From: a virus
Virus record (IMG/VR): IMGVR_UViG_3300022204_000015
Location: 1-32,880 of that record
Length of the DNA: 32,880 nucleotides
Direction: 5' to 3' (one strand)
Positions 1 to 6,841 of the stretch are shown one piece after another. The first letter of the stretch is position 1, and each line of letters begins with the position of its first letter. The notes under the pieces were generated by a model. It was given only the letters and a program-made list of their open reading frames with translations. It was not told the DNA's origin and ran no database searches. The position numbers and the translations under genes are program-made.

Positions 1-41
1 GAAAAAACGTTTGTGTGTCAAAATTGGAAGGGGGGGTATTG

Positions 42-497
42 ATGAAAGGTAGAAACAAACTTCCAGTAGAACAAAAAAAATTAGCTGGAACATTTCGCTC
101 CGATAGATTTAAAAATGGTTTACAGTTTACACAGTTAAATATTTGCCCTGACGCCCCTTTGTGGTTAGATATTTCAGCAAAGAAAAAATTTAATGAAGTT
201 GCGTTGCTGCTAATAAGTAAACAAATGTTATACGATGCCGACATTCATTTACTGGCAATATTGGCAAAAGAGCTTTCTGTTTATGAAATGGCTTGCGCAG
301 AACTTAAAACAAAAACAAAATTTATAATTGAAACAAAATCTGGATATAAACAGCCGAGTCCGTGGGTTGCAATAAGGAGTCAAGCTCAAAAAAATGTACG
401 TGAAATTGGCAGCTTATTTGGATTGGACCCGTTAAGCCGTTCGCGTTTCAATATAAAAGATGAAAAACCGGAAGAAAACCAATTCTCAACATTATGA
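42..497 (+). CDS. terS: Terminase small subunit, P27-like
   Basis: Recognises phage DNA and hands it to the large terminase for packaging. The N-terminus (GRNKLP, then LAGTFRSDR) has the look of the P27 family of small terminases, and the position directly before the large subunit fits. I take ATG 42, preceded by a G-rich stretch (GGAAGGGGGGG), rather than an upstream in-frame GTG at 15, because family members usually begin just before the KLP-like segment. The resulting 151-residue length is normal for the family. The stop overlaps the terL start by four bases (ATGA), so the two are translationally coupled. The gene is AT-rich, unlike most of the structural genes downstream. Confidence 0.85.
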   Translation: MKGRNKLPVEQKKLAGTFRSDRFKNGLQFTQLNICPDAPLWLDISAKKKFNEVALLLISKQMLYDADIHLLAILAKELSVYEMACAELKTKTKFIIETKSGYKQPSPWVAIRSQAQKNVREIGSLFGLDPLSRSRFNIKDEKPEENQFSTL

Positions 498-2173
498 AAT
501 ACTGCTCCATCGCTGAGAAATATATAAATGATGTTCTTAATGGCAATGTTAATGTTTCAAAATTAACAAAACTTACCTACATCCGCCAGATTAACGATTT
601 GGAAATGGCGTCTGAAAAAGGATGGTATTTCGACAAAGAAGCAGCGGAGCGTATAATGAAATTTTTTAGTTTATTAAACCACACCAAAGGTCGACGTTTT
701 GTAAACAAACCTTTTATACTAGAGCCGTGGCAATGCTCCATTGTTTATATTATTTTCGGTTGGAAGAAAGCAGATGGCACCCGAAGATTTTCAAAAACTT
801 ACACTGAAATACCAAAGAAAAACGGAAAGACTGCGTTTGCCGCTGGTATTGCTGATTTTCTTTTAGGCTTTGATGATGAAGCAGGCGCGGAAGTGTACTG
901 CGCCGCCACTAAAAAAGAACAGGCAAAAATTTGCTTTTCCCAGGCGTATGATTTTATAAGTAAAAACACAAAATTAAAGGCACATTTAGGGGCAAAATTT
1001 GTAACGAATAATGTAAATATTCCATTGACTGGGTCTAAAATGGAACCTTTAGGCCGTGATAGTTTGGGACTGGATGGTATAAACCCATCGGCGGCGATTA
1101 TAGATGAGTTTCACGAATGGAAAAACACAGACGTTTTAGATTCAATTGAGTCTGCAACAGTTTCCAGAGAACAGTCTTTAGTATTTATTATCACCACTGC
1201 CGGTTTAAATAAAACTTTCCCATGTTTTGAGTTTCGGGATTTTTGTATAGACATCCTAAAAGGCATAAAAGTTCAGGATGATATTTTTACAGTAATTCAT
1301 ACACTCGACGAGAAGGATGATTGGCGCGATCCACTTAACTGGGCAAAAGCCAATCCAAATTATAATATCTCAGTAATACCGGATAAATTAAGAGCAGAAT
1401 GTGAGAAAGCAATTAACCAGGGTGGTGCAAAAGAGGTAAGTTTCAAAACAAAAAACCTCAACCTTTGGGTGGATGCCCCCACCGTTTGGATACAAGACGA
1501 GAAAATACTCGCCTGTAACTACGACACCGACCCCGAAAAACTAACAGGTAAGGAGTGTTACGGCGGCCTCGACCTCGCCAGCCACGTAGACATTAACGCC
1601 TTCGCCCTGTTTTTCCCAAAAATAAACGGGCGGGCAGCGGTTAAAATGTGGTATTTTATACCCGAAAGTAAGGTAACCGAGCGCGAGGACCGCGTGGATT
1701 ACCGCCGATGGATAGCCGAGGGCCGTATAATTATGACCCCCGGCAACATTATCGACATCGACGAGCAGGTAAACCACATCTATAAAATTATAAAACAATA
1801 CGACTGCCGCAACATCGCATTCGACCCGGCCAAAGCCTACCACGGAACCGTCCAGGCCTTACAGAAAAAAGGGCTCGACAAAATCCTCGACGAGTTTAAC
1901 CAGGGCATCCGCTACATGAGCGAACCCATCCGCGAAATGCAGCGCATGGTAGAGGGCGCCGAAATCGACTTACTCGCCGACCCGGTCCTCCGCTGGATGT
2001 TCCGCAACGCCGTGGCCTACACCGACACCAACGACAACATTAAACTCGACAAAAAGAAAAGCCAGGATAAAATCGACGGGCTTATCGCGCTGGCCAACGC
2101 CATCGGCGGTTACATGAGCGGCGACAAAATAAAACCATACGAGAAACATTCATTAAGAGAAATAAATTTTTAA
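494..2173 (+). CDS. terL: Terminase large subunit
   Basis: ATPase-nuclease motor that cuts concatemeric DNA and pumps it into the prohead. Residues about 105-113 (EIPKKNGKT) form the Walker A-like loop typical of Terminase_1 proteins; AAIIDE at about 200-205 is Walker B with the catalytic Glu. The nuclease domain starts near residue 353 (GGLDLASHVD), with further acidic positions near FDPAKAYHG and a C-terminal DGLIALANAIGGY stretch. Length (559 residues) is usual. Base composition changes abruptly inside the gene: the ATPase half uses AT-rich codons, while from about position 1460 the nuclease half is GC-rich with many C-ending codons, suggesting a mosaic gene joined between domains. Confidence 0.95.
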   Translation: MKYCSIAEKYINDVLNGNVNVSKLTKLTYIRQINDLEMASEKGWYFDKEAAERIMKFFSLLNHTKGRRFVNKPFILEPWQCSIVYIIFGWKKADGTRRFSKTYTEIPKKNGKTAFAAGIADFLLGFDDEAGAEVYCAATKKEQAKICFSQAYDFISKNTKLKAHLGAKFVTNNVNIPLTGSKMEPLGRDSLGLDGINPSAAIIDEFHEWKNTDVLDSIESATVSREQSLVFIITTAGLNKTFPCFEFRDFCIDILKGIKVQDDIFTVIHTLDEKDDWRDPLNWAKANPNYNISVIPDKLRAECEKAINQGGAKEVSFKTKNLNLWVDAPTVWIQDEKILACNYDTDPEKLTGKECYGGLDLASHVDINAFALFFPKINGRAAVKMWYFIPESKVTEREDRVDYRRWIAEGRIIMTPGNIIDIDEQVNHIYKIIKQYDCRNIAFDPAKAYHGTVQALQKKGLDKILDEFNQGIRYMSEPIREMQRMVEGAEIDLLADPVLRWMFRNAVAYTDTNDNIKLDKKKSQDKIDGLIALANAIGGYMSGDKIKPYEKHSLREINF

Positions 2174-2182
2174 AAAACAATT

Positions 2183-3202
2183 ATGAAACTACTTTCTTTA
2201 ACCATTACTAAAGTCGACAGCACGAGCTTTTACAGGGCCAACGGCGTATTCGGCGACCTGCAACGGAAAATGCCCGACCTCCACATTACCAGCATGGATG
2301 TAAAAGACCTGCGCGACATGAACTGGAGCGACCTCAACCTGTTTGATGTTATTTTTATGCAGCGCCCTTACTCCAGTATTAACTACCAGATGGCCCGCTT
2401 TGTAAAAGACATGAACTTGCCCTTGTGGATCGACTTCGACGACAACCTGTTTGAAATACCCACCGACAACCGGGCCTTCGATACCTTCGCAAACCCCACC
2501 ATCCGCAAAAATATTGAGGAAATTTCGAAGCTGGCCGACCTTATCACCACATCAACCGGCGAACTGGCAGGGGTTTTCAGTAAAATAAACCCAAACACGC
2601 AGGTAATCCCCAACGCATTAAACACCCAAATACTCCAGCCACGCCCAAAAAAACAAAATAATACGGTATTGTGGCGCGGCTCCGATACCCACCAGATGGA
2701 TATTTTCTTTTATGCCGACCAGATGTTTGAGGCGCAAAGCACTTTTGCCGATTTTGATTTTATTTACTTCGGCTACAACCCCTGGATTATACCAGCCACC
2801 ACCAATAAAAAACACATCAAAACCACCGACCCTATTATTTATTTCCAGCAACTCAACCAACTCGCCCCCAAAATTATGCAGGTGCCTTTGGTCGATAGCC
2901 ATTTTAACCGATGCAAAAGCAATATCGCCTACCTGGAGGCCACCTATGCCGGCGCCGTTTGCCTGGTCCCAGACTGGCCTGAGTGGGATTTGCCTGGAAC
3001 CGTCCGCTACAACAGCCCGGAGGAATACGCCGAAAAATTAAAACTACTCCTCACCGGCGGTATTAGCTTTAACAAGTACAACCGCCAGGCGTGGGAGTAT
3101 ATACTCGAACACCGCACTCTCGAAACCGTAAACACCCAACGCGCCGAATTATTAACACAGCTCACAGCCCACAGCCCACAGCTAAAAGCACAATTATTAT
3201 GA
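2183..3202 (+). CDS. Glycosyltransferase-like protein
   Basis: A 339-residue cytoplasmic protein resembling the GT4-like, GT-B fold proteins that some Bacteroidota phages carry next to terminase. The N-terminus is a Rossmann-like start (MKLLSLTITKVDSTSFYR) with an acidic WIDFDDNLF segment at about residues 82-90. The middle has VIPNALN (about 141-147) and VLWRGSDTHQMD, the place where GT-B proteins begin their sugar-nucleotide-binding half. No signal peptide or membrane segment is visible. Sugar donor and acceptor are unknown; modification of virion, DNA or host surface are all possible. The last codons run into a short CACAGCC-type 7-bp repeat at about 3157-3183, so the C-terminal tail may be a recent extension. 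Confidence 0.7.
   Translation: MKLLSLTITKVDSTSFYRANGVFGDLQRKMPDLHITSMDVKDLRDMNWSDLNLFDVIFMQRPYSSINYQMARFVKDMNLPLWIDFDDNLFEIPTDNRAFDTFANPTIRKNIEEISKLADLITTSTGELAGVFSKINPNTQVIPNALNTQILQPRPKKQNNTVLWRGSDTHQMDIFFYADQMFEAQSTFADFDFIYFGYNPWIIPATTNKKHIKTTDPIIYFQQLNQLAPKIMQVPLVDSHFNRCKSNIAYLEATYAGAVCLVPDWPEWDLPGTVRYNSPEEYAEKLKLLLTGGISFNKYNRQAWEYILEHRTLETVNTQRAELLTQLTAHSPQLKAQLL
3157..3183. repeat. 7-bp tandem repeat, CACAGCC-like
   Basis: Four back-to-back heptamers (CACAGCT, CACAGCC, CACAGCC, CACAGCT) at the 3' end of the glycosyltransferase-like gene. Similar period-6 to 8 tracts with other units sit before later structural genes. Confidence 0.7.
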
Positions 3203-3299
3203 GCATCCAACAATCAAAAATTGCCCACAAATACCTTAACGGTTTAAAAGGTATTGAAATCGCCAGATCGGCCACAACCAATTCTTAAAACAGATTTAA
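3199..3299 (+). pseudogene. Truncated, frameshifted methyltransferase N-terminus
   Basis: The ATG at 3199 opens a 29-codon frame reading AHKYLNGLKGIEIARSA before a quick stop. From memory, this matches the opening of a family of SAM-dependent methyltransferase-like proteins found near glycosyltransferases, which start with a KYLxGLKGIEIGGSAHNPF-like segment. If one base is restored at about 3272 the next frame reads HNQFLKQI and then stops at 3297-3299, so the expected SAHNxF motif is split across two frames. I therefore read it as a relic with both a one-base deletion and loss of everything beyond about 35 residues. It overlaps the end of the glycosyltransferase-like gene and lies just ahead of an intact methyltransferase. 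Confidence 0.6.
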
Positions 3300-3300
3300 A

Positions 3301-3903
3301 ATGAAGATAATAACCGACTACCCGGTGGCCAAAAGTTCGCCGGATCATATAACACCGAAAGGGGCGGTAAATGATAACACGCACTGCCCTGCGTTTGTGA
3401 TAGAGGTAGAAAAATTATTCAAAACAAAAATAACCCTACTCGACCTGGGCTGCGCGGGCGGCGGATTGGTGGCCGACTTCCTTAACGCCGGGCATACAGC
3501 CGCGGGTGTTGAGGGATCGGATAAACCACGCGCATTAAAATTGGGCGAGTGGGAAAATATACCCAGTCACCTGTACACAGCAGATATTACAAAGCCGTTC
3601 CATTTTACCGCCGAAAACAAAAGGCAAAAGTTTCACCTGGTTACCGCGTGGGAGGTGTTGGAACACATAAGCGAGGCGGATATTAATACACTAATAAATA
3701 CGATAAAAGAAAATTTGTATGCCGGTGGTTTTTTTATTGCATCGGTAGCCTGTTTCCCCGACCCGCCCTACCACGTAACCGTAAAACCAAAAGAGTGGTG
3801 GGCGCAAAAGTTTGAAAACGCAGGTTTTGTACCCGTTGAAACCGGAATAAAAACATGGCCACGAGCCGGATCATTCCATTTAACACTAAAAAAAGCAAAA
3901 TGA
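3301..3903 (+). CDS. Class I SAM-dependent methyltransferase
   Basis: A 200-residue methyltransferase. Motif I is LLDLGCAGGGLVADF at about residues 46-60, followed by an acidic strand (GVEG) and TAWEVLEHI, the motif IV region typical of Methyltransf_11/23 proteins. There is no DPPY-type motif, so nucleic-acid base methylation is unlikely; sugar or small-molecule targets fit the adjacent glycosyltransferase-like gene better, but the substrate is not visible from sequence. The start codon follows the broken methyltransferase relic by one base, and the stop overlaps the next gene's ATG (3900), suggesting one transcript from the terminase genes onward. Confidence 0.82.
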   Translation: MKIITDYPVAKSSPDHITPKGAVNDNTHCPAFVIEVEKLFKTKITLLDLGCAGGGLVADFLNAGHTAAGVEGSDKPRALKLGEWENIPSHLYTADITKPFHFTAENKRQKFHLVTAWEVLEHISEADINTLINTIKENLYAGGFFIASVACFPDPPYHVTVKPKEWWAQKFENAGFVPVETGIKTWPRAGSFHLTLKKAK

Positions 3904-4430
3904 ATACCAACAATCTTCAACAACTTATCCAAAACCTACGCCGGGGCGACCACCTCGCCGTAAGTAAAACGGAATTTTTTAACGAAATGAACGTAAACAT
4001 GCCCTACTGGTGCAACACTTTAAGCCTGCGCTGGCTGGTTTCCGTGGCCGATACCTACATAGACCACGGCACACCCACAGAGGCGCGCAACGCAATGGTA
4101 ATATCAACCTATTTTAATATGGTGAAAATAGCCGATACCTCCCGGCTACTCAGTAACCCCTGCCGCGACATGCTCCCGCGCCTGCTCGACGATGTGGTGT
4201 TTATGTACGACGAGGTAAACAGCCTGAAAATTACAACCGACGATATGCCAAACATACTTTTTTACCGAATCAACGAGCTAATGCAACCCACCCCCGCGCT
4301 GCAAATGCTTTTCGAGGAAATCAAGCGCCGCCTGGCACACCATAGCCAAACCATGCAAATAGCAGGCTACCACAAGGGGTTTTATAATAAAATATTTTTT
4401 GAAGGCCGCCGAAATTATAAAAACGCATAG
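3900..4430 (+). CDS. Hypothetical protein (176 aa)
   Basis: I do not recognise a family. Start chosen at ATG 3900, which overlaps the methyltransferase stop in an ATGA arrangement; a longer frame from 3855 would run through that gene. The protein is mostly helical, soluble and without signal peptide or membrane segment. GC-rich codon use matches the glycosyltransferase and methyltransferase genes, so it belongs with them rather than with the AT-rich block that follows. The C-terminus is basic (FYNKIFFEGRRNYKNA). It could be a packaging accessory or part of the modification cluster, but nothing in the sequence decides this. Confidence 0.6.
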   Translation: MNTNNLQQLIQNLRRGDHLAVSKTEFFNEMNVNMPYWCNTLSLRWLVSVADTYIDHGTPTEARNAMVISTYFNMVKIADTSRLLSNPCRDMLPRLLDDVVFMYDEVNSLKITTDDMPNILFYRINELMQPTPALQMLFEEIKRRLAHHSQTMQIAGYHKGFYNKIFFEGRRNYKNA

Positions 4431-4431
4431 C

Positions 4432-4635
4432 ATGTTAACAGGACGGCAAATACAAATGATGACTAAAACCGGGTTCGTTGATCTGTTTTGGTCAGACCTG
4501 AAAGCCCTGCAAAAAAGTAGCCCTGCCATAACACACGAGCAGGTTTACGAGCGAATGGAAACCGAATACACAGCAACCTTTAAGCAGCGCCGGTACGCTA
4601 ATTTTAAAAGTTTCCGGGTGAGGAGGGATGAGTAG
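4432..4635 (+). CDS. Hypothetical protein (67 aa)
   Basis: A small charged protein beginning MLTGRQIQMMTKTGFVDLFWSDL and ending in a basic tail (KSFRVRRDE). Start ATG 4432 lies one base after the previous stop; an upstream TTG at 4399 would overlap it and is less likely. No family recognised, no membrane segment. It is the last gene before the hairpin-bounded accessory block: the first AACG core of that block begins three bases after its stop. Confidence 0.5.
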   Translation: MLTGRQIQMMTKTGFVDLFWSDLKALQKSSPAITHEQVYERMETEYTATFKQRRYANFKSFRVRRDE

Positions 4636-4645
4636 GTAACGTTGA

Positions 4646-4909
4646 GTACATGAACTGAATGCTGTTGAAATACGCAGAAAATTTGATACGAGTTATAAAC
4701 CTTTAAAATCCGAGCGATGGAATTACAAAGACTAATTGATTATTGTGGGGAACAAATTAATGAAGGTAAATTAGATGGAATGGAATGCCCTGATTTAGAT
4801 GAATGCCAAATTGAGATACAGGTATTTGAAAGATTAGCAGTTGAAGAAGTAATAAGAAGTGTGCGGAATGGCAAAAGCTCATACGAGAAATAGCATTTTG
4901 TTTATGTAC
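4646..4909 (+). repeat. Y segment 1 (stem 4646-4662 / 4893-4909)
   Basis: Follows AACG at 4638-4641 and linker TTGA. The arms pair over 17 positions with two G-T pairs and one T-T mismatch, and end at ATT-GTT (4910-4915). The loop holds the 58-residue gene, whose stop codon's last base is the first base of the right arm. Confidence 0.75.
4717..4893 (+). CDS. Hypothetical protein in segment 1 (58 aa)
   Basis: A small acidic protein starting MELQRLIDYCGEQINEGKLDG and ending VRNGKSSYEK. No family recognised. Its two Cys (DYCG, ECP/ECQ region) are too irregular for a clear metal site. It fills the loop of the first hairpin-bounded segment, with the TAG stop touching the right arm. Codon use is AT-rich. 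A plausible but unproven reading is a small helical accessory protein; expression would need a promoter in the 60 bases between the left arm and the start, where I see no clear TAnnTTTG box. Confidence 0.5.
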   Translation: MELQRLIDYCGEQINEGKLDGMECPDLDECQIEIQVFERLAVEEVIRSVRNGKSSYEK

Positions 4910-4912
4910 ATT

Positions 4913-5019
4913 GTTATAAATAGTAGCCGTCTGAATCCGCCTGTATAGATGCGCACCCTCGCGGCATGGGTAGGCACTGGATGAAAAGCTGACGAGTTTT
5001 ACGGCTATTATTTTATAAC
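4913..5019 (+). repeat. X segment 2: non-coding, structured (stem 4913-4930 / 5001-5019)
   Basis: An 18-bp stem (GTTATAAA plus TAGTAGCCGT against ACGGCTATTA plus TTTATAAC) with one bulged T and one G-T pair. The 70-nt loop is much more GC-rich than its surroundings and contains further complementary runs (for example ACCC/GGGT near 4955-4972). It has no open frame of note. It could be a structured RNA or only a recombination site. Confidence 0.65.
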
Positions 5020-5024
5020 GCTGA

Positions 5025-5236
5025 GTATATGAATTGTTTAATTAAAATTTAAAGAAATGAAAGTAGTAAACACATACATTGTAAAATACAAAGAAAGTTA
5101 TGCTCCAAATGAATTAGCAATTTTGTTTGAGTTGGAAGATGGAACTTACATTGTAAAATATGAATGGTTTGAAAGAGAAAGAATTGAGCCAATAGACACA
5201 AAAATTGCGGTGTCTTTAATTAAATGATTTATATAC
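5025..5236 (+). repeat. Y segment 3 (stem 5025-5046 / 5215-5236)
   Basis: The longest stem of the chain: 22 paired positions, of which three are G-T or T-G and none is a true mismatch. It follows AACG (5017-5020) and linker CTGA and ends at ATT-GTT. The loop is almost exactly one 56-residue gene, whose last codons and TGA stop lie inside the right arm. Confidence 0.85.
5057..5227 (+). CDS. Hypothetical protein in segment 3 (56 aa)
   Basis: Reads MKVVNTYIVKYKESYAPNEL and continues with alternating hydrophobic residues (LAILFELEDGTYIVKYEWFERERI), suggesting a small beta-rich protein. No family recognised. The start lies only about ten bases after the left arm and the stop (5225-5227) is within the right arm, so the gene is essentially the cargo of this one hairpin. 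AT-rich codon use, like its neighbours in the block. A long-range stem in the mRNA would close directly around the reading frame. Confidence 0.5.
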   Translation: MKVVNTYIVKYKESYAPNELAILFELEDGTYIVKYEWFERERIEPIDTKIAVSLIK

Positions 5237-5239
5237 ATT

Positions 5240-5268
5240 GTTGTAAAATCGTTTTAATGTTTTACAAC
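5240..5268 (+). repeat. X segment 4: empty hairpin (stem 5240-5248 / 5260-5268)
   Basis: A perfect 9-bp stem GTTGTAAAA / TTTTACAAC with the 11-nt loop TCGTTTTAATG. The same loop occurs in the empty Y segment 9 at 7015-7025 although the stems differ. It contains no gene. Confidence 0.85.
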
Positions 5269-5302
5269 GACCTGTACAAGTTGCGTAATTTCCAGCGACC
5301 TT

Positions 5303-5327
5303 GATTAAATGTACTGCCGTTTCTGTT
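5303..5327 (+). repeat. 25-bp direct repeat, copy 1
   Basis: An exact 25-base repeat beginning GATTAAATGTACTGCC, found again at 6300-6324. Both copies sit 20-40 bases inside the left arm of a gene-bearing Y segment, and both are followed by a GGGAGG-TTTT motif. It looks like a shared segment leader. Confidence 0.85.
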
Positions 5328-5412
5328 CTTTTTATTTTTAGGGAGGGTTTTTGTTTTAATGTTAATTCAATGTTAACACTAAGTAAATACTTAAATAAAT
5401 ATTGCAAAACAC

Positions 5413-5443
5413 TTGCACGGTATTAAGTAAATGCTTATATTTG
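5413..5443 (+). promoter_or_regulatory. Promoter, TTG-N20-TATATTTG
   Basis: TTG at 5413-5415 and TATATTTG at 5436-5443 match the Bacteroidota -33/-7 pattern (TAnnTTTG), 22 bases before the ATG at 5466. The second promoter of the block (6361-6391) has exactly the same 20-base spacing. Confidence 0.65.
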
Positions 5444-5465
5444 GATATAATTAAAAACAAACAAG

Positions 5466-5690
5466 ATGACAACAACAGCAAAATACCAAGTTTCAAGTTT
5501 CGGAGAGCAAATCAAAGATGCAAACGACAAATTCAACACCAAAAAAGAAGCAATAAATTTCATGAAAAGAATGCACAGCTTTATGATTGAAATGGAAGCT
5601 TCAACATTCAGTTTAGCAAAACTTGAAATTGAAGATGGTGAAACTTACGAAATGCCAATACAAACAAAATACACAATTCATAACTACTAA
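5466..5690 (+). CDS. Hypothetical protein in segment 5 (74 aa)
   Basis: A soluble small protein with the N-terminal reading MTTTAKYQVSSFGEQIKDA and a Lys/Met-rich helical middle (KKEAINFMKRMHSFMIEME), ending IHNY. I recognise no family. It has its own good promoter 22 bases upstream, and a GAAA-tetraloop hairpin follows eight bases after the stop. It is the first of three small genes in this segment; the promoter makes it likely to be expressed independently of the phage late operon. Confidence 0.6.
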   Translation: MTTTAKYQVSSFGEQIKDANDKFNTKKEAINFMKRMHSFMIEMEASTFSLAKLEIEDGETYEMPIQTKYTIHNY

Positions 5691-5697
5691 AATTAAC

Positions 5698-5711
5698 GGG
5701 GCGAAAGCCCC
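5698..5711 (+). terminator. GGGGC-GAAA-GCCCC hairpin
   Basis: A perfect 5-bp GC stem closed by a GAAA tetraloop, just after the 74-residue gene and before the next start. No T-run follows, so it may stabilise the mRNA end or attenuate rather than terminate. Confidence 0.45.
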
Positions 5712-5726
5712 ACTAAATTAAACTAC

Positions 5727-5909
5727 ATGAGTAATTCAGAAGCATATCCGAAAGCGTGGAAATATTTTGAAAAGAATGCAAGATATTTGGGAGAGAGTAA
5801 CTACTACATAGTGCACCCAACTAATAGGACGCCCATTTTTACAGACACAGTAACTGAGTTGTTTGAGTTTGTTAAGGATATATTTTACCCAAATGAAAAA
5901 ACTAATTAA
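5727..5909 (+). CDS. Hypothetical protein in segment 5 (60 aa)
   Basis: Reads MSNSEAYPKAWKYFEKNARY, with aromatic-rich helices and a C-terminal FEFVKDIFYPNEKTN. No family recognised, no membrane segment. Second gene of segment 5, 36 bases after the preceding stop with a stable hairpin between them. The composition (many Tyr, Phe, Trp in 60 residues) suggests a compact folded domain, perhaps an inhibitor or adaptor, but this is a guess from composition only. Confidence 0.5.
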   Translation: MSNSEAYPKAWKYFEKNARYLGESNYYIVHPTNRTPIFTDTVTELFEFVKDIFYPNEKTN

Positions 5910-5952
5910 CATTATCGACACATCAAACTAGCTTAATATAATTCAGATTAAC

Positions 5953-6150
5953 ATGGATATTGAACAACTTAAAAAAGAACTCGGAATTACAAACGCTGAT
6001 ATTGCAAAGTTTTTTGATTTAACACCAATGGCTTATGCAAACTCATCAGCTAAAAAGAGATACGAACAAGCAATTTGCCGTTTCTATGCTTTTGTAAAAA
6101 GCACAGCGCGAGGGCAAAATAAAAAGAACTTAACCACTGACGTTGATTAA
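5953..6150 (+). CDS. Small helix-turn-helix-like protein (65 aa)
   Basis: The segment IEQLKKELGITNADIAKFF followed by DLTPMAYANSSAKKRYEQAI looks like a compact HTH: a helix, ADIAKFF as the first HTH helix and a Ser-rich recognition region. Similar short proteins occur as DNA-binding accessory genes in Bacteroidota mobile elements (family knowledge from memory, not checked). The C-terminus (STARGQNKKNLTTDVD) is basic, then acidic. It is the last gene in segment 5, its stop being eight bases from the right arm, and shares GTTGATTAAATGAAAG at its end with the end of segment 13. Confidence 0.5.
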   Translation: MDIEQLKKELGITNADIAKFFDLTPMAYANSSAKKRYEQAICRFYAFVKSTARGQNKKNLTTDVD

Positions 6151-6157
6151 ATGAAAG
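6142..6157 (+). repeat. 16-bp segment-end repeat, copy 1
   Basis: GTTGATTAAATGAAAG overlaps the stop of the HTH-like gene and leads into the right arm of segment 5. The same 16 bases occur at 9215-9230 leading into the right arm of segment 13. Confidence 0.8.
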
Positions 6158-6177
6158 TATTATGCAGTTTGTACTTT

Positions 6178-6257
6178 GTTAGCACGCTGAAAGGTACGTT
6201 TTGCTTAAACTGCTTTTCTTATTTGCTTCAAAGTTTATTAGCAAAATGCGTGCTAAC
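6178..6257 (+). repeat. X segment 6: non-coding (stem 6178-6187 / 6248-6257)
   Basis: A perfect 10-bp stem GTTAGCACGC / GCGTGCTAAC around a 60-nt AT-rich loop with no gene. Confidence 0.75.
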
Positions 6258-6299
6258 GGACAGCGGTTTGTAAAGTAGCGTGAAATACTCGCGAACCTG

Positions 6300-6324
6300 G
6301 ATTAAATGTACTGCCGTTTCTGTT
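6300..6324 (+). repeat. 25-bp direct repeat, copy 2
   Basis: Exact copy of 5303-5327, again shortly inside the left arm of a gene-bearing Y segment and upstream of a GGGAGG motif and a promoter. Confidence 0.85.
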
Positions 6325-6360
6325 TTTAAAAATTTTGGGAGGATTTTCTTTATTGTTTTA

Positions 6361-6391
6361 TTGTATATATTATATATATGATGTATATTTG
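6361..6391 (+). promoter_or_regulatory. Promoter, TTG-N20-TATATTTG
   Basis: TTG at 6361-6363 and TATATTTG at 6384-6391, 20 bases apart, 20 bases before the ATG of the ribbon-helix-helix gene. The spacer is an alternating TA tract. Confidence 0.65.
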
Positions 6392-6411
6392 ATAAACTTT
6401 AAAATTATCCT

Positions 6412-6540
6412 ATGAAAAAACTAATTGATATACCTGATGAGATTTTAACAGACCTTAAAATATTAGCCGCAAAAGCTAATAAAGACCTAAAGAATTATAT
6501 ACAAGATTTATTAGTTAGCCACGTAAAAAATAAAAAATGA
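6412..6540 (+). CDS. Ribbon-helix-helix antitoxin-like protein (42 aa)
   Basis: Reads MKKLIDIPDEILTDLKILAA and continues KANKDLKNYIQDLLVSH, the standard short ribbon-helix-helix pattern: one beta strand (KKLIDIP), helix one (DEILTDLKILAAKA) and helix two (DLKNYIQDLLVSHV). Proteins of this size and pattern in Bacteroidota are often annotated as CopG/Arc-type antitoxins. It has its own promoter and overlaps the next gene by four bases (ATGA), as toxin-antitoxin pairs usually do. It would bind DNA as a dimer and probably represses its own promoter. Confidence 0.7.
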   Translation: MKKLIDIPDEILTDLKILAAKANKDLKNYIQDLLVSHVKNKK

Positions 6541-6839
6541 AAGTAAAGATTATAATTCCAAATATTAATTTCCTTAATTTATTGGATTTTGAAGGATATA
6601 CAGAAAAGGATGCCATTAACTTTACAAAAATTTTTTTGGAATATTGTGACAAAATAATTGATATTCCATATATACCACATCATAAAACATTAGTTAATTA
6701 TGCGTCTTTCTCGAATATATTTGGATTTTCAAGCGAGTTTGAAAAAGCAATAAACTTGATTCAAGCTGAACAGTTATGGATTTCTTGCATTGTATTGTAT
6801 TCTGAATATACAGAAATTCAATTAGAATATGATTTATAA
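6537..6839 (+). CDS. Unknown partner of the RHH protein (100 aa)
   Basis: A 100-residue acidic, Ile- and aromatic-rich protein (MKVKIIIPNINFLNLLDFEGYTE...). It does not show RelE, HicA, PIN or MazF motifs that I can recognise. Coupling to the upstream ribbon-helix-helix gene by ATGA overlap makes it a candidate toxin or other effector, but the sequence gives no catalytic signature, and bacteriophage or plasmid exclusion are equally open. A hairpin follows its stop within three bases. AT-rich codon use suggests transfer from an AT-richer source than the structural genes. Confidence 0.55.
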   Translation: MKVKIIIPNINFLNLLDFEGYTEKDAINFTKIFLEYCDKIIDIPYIPHHKTLVNYASFSNIFGFSSEFEKAINLIQAEQLWISCIVLYSEYTEIQLEYDL

Positions 6840-6841
6840 AA

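Larger units (their letters stand above)
5274..6174 (+). repeat. Y segment 5 (stem 5274-5289 / 6159-6174)
   Basis: A 16-position stem with three G-T/T-G pairs and no other mismatch, although the arms lie about 870 bases apart. It follows AACG (5266-5269) and linker ACCT and ends at TTT-GTT. The loop holds three small genes and one promoter. Confidence 0.8.

Noticed and set aside
3091-3288. 65-codon gene overlapping the glycosyltransferase-like gene
   Set aside because: Only the part from ATG 3199 has recognisable content; the upstream part is a shadow frame.
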